The position numbers and the translations under genes were made by a program. A DNA stretch of 64,000 nucleotides from Mycteria americana (Eukaryota; Chordata; Aves; Ciconiiformes; Ciconiidae), in NCBI RefSeq assembly GCF_035582795.1, contig NC_134382.1, positions 11,040,501 through 11,104,500 of the forward strand, read 5' to 3'. Below the pieces are notes generated by a model that made no database searches, was not told the DNA's origin, and saw nothing but the letters and a program-made list of their open reading frames with translations. Shown here piece by piece: positions 1 through 22,526 of the stretch. Position 1 is the first letter of the stretch; every line of letters begins with the position of its first letter.

Positions 1-1695
1 AGACCCACATAAACCCGCGTGGGATCATCGACCAGCGGCTGAGCTCCTTGGGGCGCCCTGCTTTCCGCAGGAATCGACTAGCCAGAGCAGCAGGGATGGT
101 GGCAGGGCGAGCACGCTCCTGGCACCGACAGACGGGGTTCATAGGAGTGCGTCACAAGGCATTAGGAAGCAAGGAAATCTCCTCTATCAGACCGATGTCC
201 CAGCCAGGCAATCAATCAGCGTAGACCTGGACTATCACTAGAGCCTGAAGGCAATTACCTTGCACTGCTCAGCACAGCAGCAGCTTGTCCGGCTCACAGC
301 ACCATCAAAGTGCAATCACTGAGCAAATCTCAGAGCACGTTTAAAATACGTAAATCAACATGCCAAGTCCCTGACAAGAGGTGGGCTCTGGGTTTCCCCT
401 GCAGCCTGCTGTCCCCGCTAGCACAGAGCACAGAGATATCGCACAGTGTGGCTAACCAGGCACATTGGGAAAGGCTCAGCATCTCGCAGGCATCGGGCAT
501 TGGCCAGCTGCAACACCCCGCTGCTGTGACAACGTTATCGTGGGCACAGACACCCGAAACAGAGACGTGTCAGGGGACAACCCCCTACTCCCAATCCTGG
601 GCGGCCAGGGGCCCCCTTCTCCACTGCTTGGCAGAACTTTGCTCCCTCTCTCTCTCTCTCAACACCCGTTTCAGCTTGTGTCAGCCTGTTTGTGTGCATG
701 CACGTAGGCATTCATGCTTGACCTCCCTTATAATGTGAAAGGAATTAAACAGGCCAGGCATTCAATGGCATCAAAACATAACAACACGTCTGAATTCTCA
801 TTCTGGAGACTTATGCACGCAAATCCCCGATTTGCATCCTATTAATCGGGTGCTTAGCACTCCAGCTGCAGAAGCAAGGCCAAGCTCTTTGCAACTTTCA
901 GAAACACGAATGCACAGATCTAGAGTGCACCTGGAGATGGGATGAATCTTCTGTGATGTGTGGTGGAAAAAATGCAGCAGCGAGTGGCTGCCTCGGATCG
1001 CTCCTTTCGCATCAATCTCTGACGCACAAAGTTATTTACAACTTGTTATGTGAACTAGAGCTAGAGTAAGCTCCAATAAGGGTGAACTAATGGGATTTTG
1101 ATCGATATTGTCAAGACCTACAAGAGTTCCACCCCTATTCAACAGTTATTTAAGAGATTTATTCTTTAAAATGCTCTGCTATTCTTTAAAACGCATCTGA
1201 TATTTGTGTGCTGACAAGAGCAAACTGCAGCAGAGCCCTGTTGCCATGCTCTTACTGGGAAGCTCTGGTACCCCTGGGCTGTGCCGCAGGATCACAGATA
1301 CCAGGAGGCAGGCTATGCTAATGTAATTGAAGCATTCAATAATTCTCTTGGACGTACGGTTCAGCTGGAGTGCAAGCCCTGAAGAATTCCTTTGCAAATG
1401 AAATCTGAAATGATGGCATTACTAACCTCATCAGTGAAAGCAAATGTGATTATGCGATTTTAGCAGAAATCATACGCAGGCATAACGTCTTTACAAACCT
1501 GAGCCTGGACACAGCTCTCTATCAAAAGGGATGAACGAACGTGCTGACCGGAGACTGGCGCCTTGCAGAGGGGCATGAACGAGGCTGTGACGCCCCTACA
1601 CGAGGGAGGCTTCTAGGAGAGGGCTTGTCCTGGCATTTCCCTGCCGCGCCCCCCACACCCAAGGCCCCGTGCAGAAAAAGGGGGTGCACACTTAC
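1..1695. other. Part of a CHD5 intron (after coding exon 6); no feature recognised
   Basis: Ordinary, less GC-rich intronic sequence with a short CT microsatellite near 645-660. I searched both strands for the next expected CHD5 exon (acidic stretch followed by the first PHD finger) and did not find it, so the intron runs off the left edge. Confidence 0.6.
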
Positions 1696-10611
<8,916 letters not shown>

Positions 10612-10889
10612 GCCGGGCGGCGGCAGCGGCCCCGCGCCGGGGCCGAGCGGCGGGGCCGAGCGGCGGGCGCTGCCGCTCCGCGCCAAGATGGCGGCCGCCA
10701 CGCCCACCCCGTGACGCGCGCCCGCCTCACGCGCCGCGCCCCCAGCCCCGCCCCTCCCGCCCCAGCCCCGCCCCCAGCCCCCTCCCCTCCCCGGCGCTCC
10801 CCGAAAAGCCCCGAATCCCCCCCCAAATCAGCCCTCCGGGGCCCGGCAGCCGCCAGCGGAGCGCGGGGTATCAACAACTCTCCCCGCCG

Positions 10890-10895
10890 TTTATT
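10890..10895 (-). terminator. RPL22 poly(A) signal (AATAAA on minus)
   Basis: AATAAA on the minus strand lies 48 bases beyond the RPL22 stop codon, giving a very short 3' UTR, as is usual for ribosomal protein genes. It lies about 280 bases upstream of the CHD5 start codon. Confidence 0.8.
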
Positions 10896-10942
10896 CCAGG
10901 AAAGCAAAACTGTACAAAATGGCTGCCGGGCGGCGGGCCGGC

Positions 10943-13758
<2,816 letters not shown>

Positions 13759-13950
13759 CTAGCCGCGCCGCCAGCGCATAGTGCTGCCTGGCTGGGCGGT
13801 GCACGCGCGGGGCGGGCAGCGCGGGGGCGGGGCCGGGGCGCTGGGGCGGGGCTCTGGGCTGTGGGAGGGGTTTCGGGGCGGGGCTTCTGATTTGGGCGGG
13901 GCCGGGCAGAAAGGGGCGGGGCCGGGCGGCAGCGGCCGGCGGGGAATCGG

Positions 13951-14008
13951 GGTCCGGGGATCGGGACCCGGGGATCGGGACCCGGGGATCGGGACCCGGG
14001 GATCGGTC
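13951..14008. repeat. Tandem 14-mer repeat, about four copies (CGGGGATCGGGACC)
   Basis: Four nearly perfect head-to-tail copies lie in the GC-rich spacer between the RPL22 promoter and RNF207. No coding or splicing signal is associated. Confidence 0.9.
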
Positions 14009-14061
14009 CGACAGGGACTGGGCGGCCGGGCCCTCTCTGGAGCAGAGCGCACCCCGGTGCC

Positions 14062-14900
14062 GGGGTGCCACGCATGTCCCTGCAGCGCGGCCACTGCCCG
14101 CGGGAGCAGCCCTGCGCCCCAGGCTGCCGCGCTGCCCGCGGGGTGACCCCCCGCACCCCGGGCGCCCGCGGGGTGCACACGTCCCCGCACCCGGTCACCG
14201 CCCGCGGGGGAACCCCCTGCCCCCCAGGCCGCCGCGCCGCCCGCGGGGTGCACCCCCACGCCCCGGGGGCCGTCACCGGGCCGCACGGGTGCCCACGTCC
14301 CCGCAGCCCGGGCGCGCCTCGGGGCCACGCGGTCCCGCGTCCCCACACCCCGAGGGCCGTCCCCGCCGCAGGGTGCCGGGGAGCGCACGGGGCTATTTTT
14401 GGGCCGTGGCGTGGCAGCCGCCCGGCGGTGCCAGGGGCCTCGCGTCACGGGGGCAGCCGGGCCCGGCCGCCTCGGATCGCCCTCATTCCAGCCGGCACCC
14501 GGGGAGCAGCGGCGCGGCGCGGCTCGGCTCGGCGCGGCTGATCCCCCGGCTTACAGACGGGGAGAGGTAAAGCCTTCGCCCGGCCGCGGTGCCCCCCGTG
14601 ACGGGGACCGGGGGCTCCCCAGCATGTGGGGCAGCTGGCTGCCTTCGCTGCGGGGCTGCCATGGTAGGGGACATCCTAGGACAGGGGACGCCCCATCGCG
14701 GGGGATGCTCCCTCCCGGGGGACACCCAGTCCTGGGGCATCCCCCACCCCTGTTCTGGGGGACGCTCTGCTGCAGGGGATGCTCCTTTGCAGAGGACACC
14801 CCACCCCGGGGTGACACCCCACCCCAGGGGATGCTCCCGCTCTGGGGACGCCCCGCTGCGGGGGCCATCCCACCCGGCCCTGCCGCCCCCAGCCCGCAGT
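14062..14900. repeat. Imperfect GC-rich repeats in the RPL22-RNF207 spacer
   Basis: Two patterns are visible. Around 14130-14280 the motif CCCGCGGGGTG recurs several times. Around 14665-14880 a run of degenerate units of the form GGGGA(C/T)GCTCC or GGGGACACCC recurs at least eight times. Both give spurious long reading frames on both strands. Otherwise this spacer holds only the AT-rich motifs listed separately. Confidence 0.65.
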
Positions 14901-14952
14901 GCCGGGGGAAAGGGGCGCGTTCGGGGCAGCCTCGTGCCACGCTGCTCATAAC

Positions 14953-14962
14953 CTAAAAATAG
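14953..14962. promoter_or_regulatory. Perfect MEF2 site upstream of RNF207
   Basis: CTAAAAATAG matches the MEF2 consensus YTA(A/T)4TAR exactly and stands alone in GC-rich DNA, 139 bases upstream of the RNF207 start codon. A second AT-rich element, CTATTTTTGG, lies at about 14393. RNF207 is a heart-expressed gene, so a MEF2-driven promoter fits; that is inference. Confidence 0.5.
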
Positions 14963-15100
14963 GCCGCAGCTCGCAGGCCCCGGGGGCCAGGATTTGTCCT
15001 TTCCGCAGCGGCCACGGTGCTTGCGCGAAGCGGTGCCACACGGGGCCCCCCGGGCACAGGGGGTGAAGCGGGGTGCGGGGGGCCGCTCTCTGCCCCGCAG

Positions 15101-18100
15101 ATGGCCGGCAGCATCTTCTCCCCACTGGGGAGCTGCTCGGAGCTGGAGAAGGCCAACTGCCACCCGCTGGTCTGCCTGCTCTGCCACGAGCCCTACCAGC
15201 ACCCCTGCCTGCTCGACTGCTACCACAACTTCTGCGCCAGCTGCCTGCGGGGCCGCGCCAGCGATGGCCGCCTGCGCTGCCCGCTCTGCGGGTAAGGGAC
15301 GGACCCTGCCCGGGGGGCCGCCGGGACCAGGGCACGCAGCCGGCAGCCTCTCGTGGCACTGCTCCCGCTGTCCCCAAAGCTGCCCCAGCCTGCCCTGGGC
15401 AGGTGTCCCCATCCTTATCGCCATCCCCATCCCTGTCCATATCCCCATCCCATCCCCACAGGCACCCCTCGGTGGTGAGGGGGGGCACGGGGCTGCCCCC
15501 CGTGGACCGGCTCCTGCAGTTCCTGGTGGACAGCTCGGCCGACGGCGAGGAGGACGTGCAGTGCGCCAACTGCGACCGGCACTGCGCCAAGGCGGTGAGG
15601 GCAGCGGGGCGGGCAGGCGGGGCGGGCAGGGGACCCCCGCCCGGGCCATGCCTGCCGCCAGCCGCCCCCCCCCCCCCCCCGCCACCCGCACAGGAGCTGG
15701 ACACCATGTACTTCTGCAACACCTGTGGGCAGCCCCTCTGCGCCCCATGCCGCGAGGAGACCCACCGCGCCAAGATGTTCGCCCGCCACGAGATCGTCTC
15801 CCTCTCCAAGCGCACCAAGGACATCCACAAGAAGTGCCGTGAGTGCCATGCCGCACCATGCCATGCCATGCCAGGCGGTACTGTGCTGTGCTGCAGGATG
15901 CTGTGCCATGCTGCACCGTGCCGTGCTGCACCGCGCCCTGCCATGCCAGGCTGCACTGTACTGCGCCATGCCGTGCTGCACCACGTTGTGCTGCACCACG
16001 CCGTGCCAGGCTGCCTGACACCCCTGTCCCTTGCAGCGCTGCACGAGGAGCCCTACATCATGTTCTCCACCGAGAAGAAGTCCATGCTCTGCATCAACTG
16101 CTTCAGGGACATGCAGGGGTGAGCAGCCCCGCCCCACGCCTGCCCCGCGCCCCGTCCCGTCCCGTGCCCTGACACCCGTGCCCACAGGGAGAGTCGGGCA
16201 CACTGCATCGACATCGAGACGGCGTACATGCAGGGCTGCCAGCGGCTGGACCAGGCAGTGATGGTGGGCAGGGGCCGGCGGGTCCTGGGGGGGGGGGGCA
16301 CGGGGGTGCGGTGCTGCCCGCAGCGCCGTAGCCACCCTGCCGCCCCCGGGCAGGCCGTGAAGGAGCTGCAGACCTCCACGCGCGAGGCCATCGTCCTCCT
16401 CAAGGCCATGATCGAGGAGGTGCGCAACAGTGCCAGCGAGGAGGAGGCGGCCATCAACTCCCTCTTCAGCCGCATGCAGGTGCGGGGCAACCAGCCGCAT
16501 ATCGTGCCCTGCACCCATGGGTGCCCGATGCGCAGGCACGGCATAGCTGGGGCAGCGGGAGGGGACCGGGGTGGCCGTGGGACACAGGTGGCCATGGGAC
16601 AGACACACAGCAGCCACAGGACACAAGGCAGCCATGCCATTTGCAGGAGCAGCTCTCCGAGAGGAAGAAGACACTCCTGAAAGCCGTGCAGAGGTGAGGG
16701 GCCACGGGCTGAGCCCTTTCCCGGGGATGTCCCCCCCCGCCAGGGCATGTTGGGGTGCCCTGGGGCCAGTCGGCTCCCCGGTGCCCCAGAAAGGCTGTGC
16801 CTTGCCTCGCTCTGCTGCAGCCAACACGAGGAGAAGGAGAAGGCGTTCAAGGAGCAGCTCGCCCACCTCGCCTCCCTGCTGCCCACCCTGCAGGTAGGGC
16901 CCTGGGCCGGGCAGGGGCCAGGCTGCCACGGCCCCGAGGGGTGCCCGCAGTGACAGCCCCCGTGCACAGGTCCACCTGGTGACCTGCTCGGCCTTCCTGA
17001 GCTCCGCCAACAAAGCCGAGTTCCTGGATCTGGGCTACGTGAGTGGTGCCAGCGCTGCGGGGTGGCCGGTGCACGCTGCCGCGGTGCCACGGGGTGGCTG
17101 ATGGACCCTGCCAACCTGCCATGGGGCGGCTGGAGCATCCCACCGCGGTGCCACGGGCTGTCCGGTGCACCCTGCAGCGGTGCCGGGCTCGCGGGCAGGG
17201 TGCCAGGCACCCCTCACCGCACCTTGCCGCTGCCTTTCAGCAACTGATGGAGAGGCTGCAGAGGATCGTCAAGCTGCCACACCGCCTGCGGCCAGCCCAG
17301 ACCAGCAAGGTAGAGCCCTGCCGCCCACACGGGGCCGAGCCCCGGCCCGCAGCGCCCCGCGGGCAGCCGTGGCTGCCAGCGCTGCCCCAGCCGCGCTCGC
17401 CCCCGTCTCGCCCCCCAGATCAACAGCGAGTACCGGGCAGAGTTTGCCCGCTGCCTGGAGCCCCTGCTGATGCTCAGCCCCCGCCGCTCCGTGGTGGGCA
17501 GCGCCGGCGGAATCTGTCCTGGCATCGCCGGCACAAACATGTGAGGTGCTGGGATCGCACCCAGAGCCGGGGTGCATCCTGCCACGCGTGCCACGCGTCC
17601 CCTTGGGCATCCCGCTGGGCCCCCCGCCACGCCAAGCTTGCCCCCACTGCTGCCCTTGAGCCTGTCACCTTGGCGGTGGCGTGGGGACAGCGCAGAGCAC
17701 AGCTGCGCTGACAAAGGACAGGCGCGGGGGCTTCAAGTGACACTTCTGGGAAGCGGGGCGGGCGGGCAGCAGGGCTGGCAGCAGGGTGCCCGGGTGAGCC
17801 TGCACCCTGCTCCCCAGCCCGGCCCCCTGCCACGGTCCCCAGAGGGCTCTGCCCCCGCTGCCACGCCAGGGCCAGCTCCCGCTCGCCCGCACGCCCGCGG
17901 CGCCGCAGCCTCTTTGCCGACCACTATTTTTATCAGAATTTCAGAGAAGTGCCGGGCCGTTCCTCGCCCGGGATATATTTAGGCCCATTGATGTCACAGC
18001 AGCGCTGGCCCTGCCAGGCGCTCCCGGCCGGAGAGGACAAACAGGCGCTGCCGCCCCATGGGGACCGCTCCTCGTGCCCGGCCGGGCTCGGCACCGCGGG

Positions 18101-19803
18101 GTGGCTGAGCTGCCGGGGACTGCTGGCCCTGGCACAGGCAGGGGGAGCGCGGCACTGCACGGTAGGACTGATGGCGGTGGGGCAGCAAAGCCAGGGTGGT
18201 GGGCAGCGCAGGGAGGCTGCGGGATGGGGGGAGATGCAGGCACGGTGGTGCCCACCAAGGGGGCAGGAGATGCCAGCGGCGAGGGAGCCAGCCGCATCCT
18301 GCCCTTCAGAAACTGGAGCGTGCCAAGCTCGGCTCCCGCCTTCTCCCTGCCACAGCCGGTCCTGAAGCTGTGGGCATCGGGAGAGCAGCCCGTGAAAAGC
18401 TGACTTTCACGGCAGCGTAAGGCACCTCCGACTGACCCTGCGTGCTCGGGCGAGGGAAGAGACACGCGGGGCTGGCGTGTTCCCCAGGCACCCCGGGGGC
18501 GAGGGGCGGCAGGGCTGAGCCGGCAGCGCGGCCCCCGGCACCTCGCCCCCGCCGCTGCTCGCCTGCAGCGTGCCGCTGTCACCCCCTCCGCGCAGGCTCC
18601 CTGGCGGCCAATGCTCCAAGACCCTCATGGTGCCCGGCTGCCCCCCCGCCGGCGATAAAATGTCCGCTGGCCCCATGGTGCGGAAGCCGACGATGCACCG
18701 GTACATCAGCACCAAGGTCCTGCTGGCCGAGGGGCGCGAGACCCCCTTTGCCGAGCACTGCCGCAACTACGAGAACACCTACCGGGTAGGGAGCGCGGGT
18801 CGGGACGGGACGGGGTGGGACGGGACGGGAGGGTGCTGCTTATGTGGCAGTTGCCCCCGGGCCCCCGCAGATGCTGCAGACGGAGATCCAGGGCCTGAAG
18901 GACCAGGTGCAGGAGCTGCACCGCGACCTCACCAAGCACCACTCGCTCATCAAGACGGAGATCATGAGCGAGATCCTGCAGAAGTCCCTGCAGATGGACG
19001 TGCAGATCGCGGCTCACTACTCCGCCGTGGAGATGATGCGCAGCGTCTTCGAGGAGGTACGGCTGGCGCGTCCTGGCAGAGCAGCGTCCCTCCGCACCGT
19101 ACCGCGGCACACTGCCCGGCTCCCTCTCCCCTTTCCAGGTCTGGGAGGAGACGTACCAGCGGGTGGCAAACGAGCAGGAGATCTACGAAGGTACCGGCGA
19201 CCCCGCTCCCCTGGCCCCGAACCCTCCGTGCCCGCTCCAGGGGGGCAGCCGTGGCCGCAGCCCGCTCCTCTCGCCCCCCAGCCCAGCTCCACGACCTGCT
19301 GCAGCTGCGGCAGGAGAACAGCTGCCTGACCACCATCACCAAGCAGATCGCGCCCTACGTCCGCTCCATTGCCAAGGTGAAGGAGCGGCTGGAGCCCAGG
19401 TGAGGGGCGTGGGGGTGGCTTTTGGGGCCGGGGGGGGGGACCCAGCCGTGGCTCACGCCCCTCCCTCCACAGGCTGCAGGAGCCCCGGGAGCCCAAGGAG
19501 GAACAGGCGCAGATGCTGCTCAAGATCTGCGACGACAGCGAAGCGGCGCCAAGGCAGGTGACGGCGAGCACCGGGGTGCCGAGTTCCCCCTCTTTCCCGG
19601 CTGCTGACCCTGCTGAGGTGCCGTGCCTTCCCTTCCCCAGGGATGCCTCGCCCGGCGGCAAGGAGCGGGCTCTGGCCAGCTCTGGGGAGGGCTGCACGCC
19701 CGGCGGCACCCCCGGAGACCCCTCCCCAAAAAGCAAAGACTGCTGCAGGGGACAGCAGAGAAGCGGGGCTGAGAACGCTGCCCGGAAAGAGCCTGCACCA
19801 TAG
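15101..19803 (+). CDS. RNF207: RNF207, RING finger protein 207, complete, about 669 aa
   Basis: Sixteen coding exons: 15101-15291, 15462-15594, 15694-15838, 16037-16118, 16188-16263, 16354-16479, 16647-16693, 16821-16893, 16970-17038, 17241-17309, 17419-17540, 18596-18785, 18871-19056, 19139-19190, 19282-19399, 19473-19803. A RING finger uses C25, C28, C40, H42, C45, C48, C60 and C63. A B-box follows (C98, C101, C116, C119, C124, C127, H132, H140), then coiled-coil regions (QEQIYE-type heptads; LHDLLQLRQEN; YVRSIAKVKERLEPR). RNF207 is known to modulate hERG potassium channels and cardiac repolarisation. The ATG is directly preceded by an acceptor-like GCAG, so a 5' noncoding exon is likely. 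The last exon is open across a possible 83-base intron (see findings). Human is 634 aa. Confidence 0.93.
15841..16018. repeat. Degenerate GCCATG/GCTGCACCGTGCC minisatellite in an RNF207 intron
   Basis: The whole intron between RNF207 exons 3 and 4 consists of short, variable repeats built from CCATG, GCTGCACC and GTGCTG. It produces long shadow reading frames but has no coding character. Confidence 0.8.
17921..17990. promoter_or_regulatory. AT-rich motif cluster in the largest RNF207 intron
   Basis: Within the 1,055-base intron 17541-18595, which is otherwise GC-rich, a short island holds CTATTTTTAT (near-MEF2, with an overlapping GATA core on the other strand), a TATATTTAGG element resembling a CArG box, and TGATGTCA close to a CRE. 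The clustering suggests a muscle enhancer; no direct evidence. Confidence 0.35.
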
Positions 19804-20024
19804 AGCCCGACACCGAGCGAGTCCGCGGAGCCGCTCGGCGCTCGCTGCACAAAAGCCATGCCCCGGTTGTCGACCGGCTCCTCTCACCTTGTGCCATGAG
19901 CGAAGGCAGAAAAACACGACCCAGGCGCGCAGCGTCTGCAGTGTATCAAAAGCCTGCCTTAGGGCGACTTTGTTCGTCTGAAAAAATAATTCTTTATGCT
20001 CTCCCTCTCGTGTGTTAGAAGTGA

Positions 20025-20030
20025 AATAAA
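20025..20030 (+). terminator. RNF207 poly(A) signal (AATAAA)
   Basis: First AATAAA on the plus strand after the RNF207 stop, 222 bases downstream. Another AATAAA occurs at about 20652 and could give a longer 3' UTR overlapping the ICMT 3' end. Confidence 0.65.
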
Positions 20031-22526
20031 TGGGCGCAAGCGTACATGTCTGCTTGGTTCTGCAGCTCTGGACAAAGCGGGCCTGCCAGCTCGGGGTGTC
20101 CAGCTGCTCTTAAAACCACAACGTTTGCAAACATGGGGAATAAAAGACAAACAAAAAAACCCCTTGGCATAGGGTGGAGCCAGGAGCTCACTGCAGGGTC
20201 TCACAGAGCCTCCTGCAAACTGCCGACCGGCAGCAGAGGCAAAAACGCAGGCAGGGCACTAGAAAGAGGCACTCTGCTCCTTGTGCATCTGTGCCATTTA
20301 AAAACTTACCGACTGCCGCGGCGCAGGAGGGCAGGGTTTGACGGCTTCCTCCGGCTTTTCACTAAAGATTCAGACACCTTCCCCGCGCCTGGTGAGCTCC
20401 CGTCTCCTCACTGAGCTTCCAGTCACAGCATTAGGGAAAATAAAAGGTTACGAGAGGCTGCTGGTCTCAAAGGCACCGAGAGGGCTCTGAAGATTTTACT
20501 CAAGGTGAAGTTTATCCCTTTCTTTTGGTGCTAACGCATCCCACCTCAGGCAGACCCTGCTGCCACGCAGCTGGAACCGGGGTCAGAGCTAGCGCTGGCA
20601 CGCTCTCACAAATTAGGATCAAAGTGCATTTACTACAAAGAACAACTTGAGAATAAAGCTTAGTTTCCATCGTCAGCTCACATCAAACCCAAGCGACAAT
20701 CGCTTTGTTTGTTTCAAAGTACACTTGTGCAAGTTCACAGCAGAAATGTTAACGCCTACAAAAAAAATAGTTAAAAATTAACTCGCCCGAGGCATGTTGG
20801 CTACAACAGCAGGTCGCAGCTTCCATGAGGACGTGTGTCGGAGGCACAGAAAAGCCTGAGCAGGAGCCTATGAGTGACCACGCAGAGAAATCAGCCGCTA
20901 TCCTGCTGGTGTATTTTCACATTTGCTCTTTTCTCCCAAGCTAAAAACACGCTCAGTAAAAGACAAATTACCAGCAAAGGCATTAAGCTGATGCTCCGTG
21001 CAGAACGCGCTCTGGAATACAAAGCAAACCCGGTGGAGGAAGGATTCTGCATCGGTTAAGCGAGGAGAGACGGCGAATTCGCCCCATCTCTGTGGCTGTG
21101 CAGTCCCACGAGTCACTGTGAGTCGCAGTCATGCTTCAACACTGGCGTGTACTGAAAACCCACTGGGAATTGTAAAAGTAAGGATTCCAGTTTTGATGAT
21201 GTCACCAGCACCTCAAGAGATCTCCAAATAACCACCAGACAGAAGTTGGCAATATTTTTTCTTGTTTTTTATAAAAAAAAAAAAAAACAAAAAAAAACCC
21301 CCCAAAACCAAAGCAATTTCCATCAGCACCCCCTTTCCTGAGCCGTACCACAGGACCTTCACCAAGGAACACCGCAAGCCCGAAGCATGAACTGACAAGC
21401 AACTCGTTTCCATTCCAGCTAAGAAGAATAATGTAAAACTCAAGAAAACAGTGAACCTCTTTGGTATATAACGACAGAATAAGTTATACCACAAAGCTCA
21501 AGTAGGAACCATTTCCAAAATGGTAACGTTTAAAATAGCGTTAGCTAGCGAAACTTTTTTTCCCATTTGGAGAATTTCCCTAAAGCATCTCCTAGTCGTG
21601 CCGACATCCCAGGTTTTGCCCAAAAAAGCTGGCAAGGATCTCAAGTGCTAAAGCCTTCGGCAAGCCTGGCAGCTGCAGTTCTTTCCCAACCCAAAATCCT
21701 GGGATCTCTGCAGGACGGAGGCAGCCTGGCAGGGTAGGAAGCAGCGCGATTTGGAATCGGGAAGAGGGAACAGAGGTGGTGGTGGGGAGGCTCGGGAAGG
21801 CGGCGGCTGAAACGGTGACTCCCAAATTCGCAGCAGCAGCCAAGGGAGGAGGGAGTGGGCTCGCCCTCCTGCCGCATTTCACAGAGGCGCTCGCGATCCA
21901 GCGGCATGAGGCAAGCAGAAGAGGCTCCCTGTGAACGTTAACGCCTGCGGGAGAAGTGATTGGTGCCGCACGGCCAGCTCTCCAGCAAGCAGAGGGCAGG
22001 CAGCCCCTGCACCTGAAGAGCGGAGAGCTGGAGGCCTGCTCCTGCGAGCCGCCCGAGCGCCAGCTTGCAGAATCGGGCCTAAAGAGATTAAAGCCGCACT
22101 GCCTGGCTCACAAGGTCAAAAAGCTTTAAAATCGAATTATGCCATAGGAACAATCCGCTGACTGGTGCCTTTCCTGCAGGGGGGCGGGAGGGCAGAGCTG
22201 TTCTCCGGAAGAATCGGTCCAGAGGTGTTTCAGTACAATTCAGCTGCTGCAGGCAGGAGGGTTCGATTCTCTTTAGGGTCGCTACAGGCTAAGTTATCTG
22301 GAAGATCCCTGAATGTGCAACGAAGGACTTATCTTGAGGAGGACGAACGAGCTTCTGATCTGCTAGTGACCTGGCAGGCCACCCAGCTCCGCAGCCCTTC
22401 GCCAGCTCCTCCTGGGTGGCCGGGAAATACCAACGGGCTACTCCTGGCACCGGTGCCACACACCATCCCTCGCCCCACGGCACCTGGAGCTGGGCATTTG
22501 CTCAGCCAGTCTGGTTTTCACCCGCA
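20031..22526 (-). other. Probable ICMT 3' UTR and convergent RNF207/ICMT spacer
   Basis: This 2.5 kb stretch after the ICMT stop has no coding exon. It is less GC-rich, with an A-rich tract at 21270-21300. I found no canonical minus-strand AATAAA here; a CATAAA variant occurs near 19994. ICMT is known to have a long 3' UTR in other vertebrates, so most of this is probably transcribed from the minus strand; its exact end cannot be placed. Confidence 0.45.

Noticed and set aside
1179-1397. 72-codon minus-strand frame near 1.3 kb as a small gene or CHD5 exon
   Set aside because: Does not resemble any CHD5 segment, lacks matching splice phase and looks like ordinary intron.
14483-17210. Several 330-530 codon minus-strand frames opposite RNF207
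   Set aside because: Antisense shadows of RNF207 exons and of the CCATG repeat intron; all recognisable coding content is on the plus strand.
21213-21494. A/T-run near 21270 as a retrocopy tail or poly(A) tract
   Set aside because: No target-site duplication or retrocopied gene next to it; simply an A-rich tract in the probable ICMT 3' UTR.
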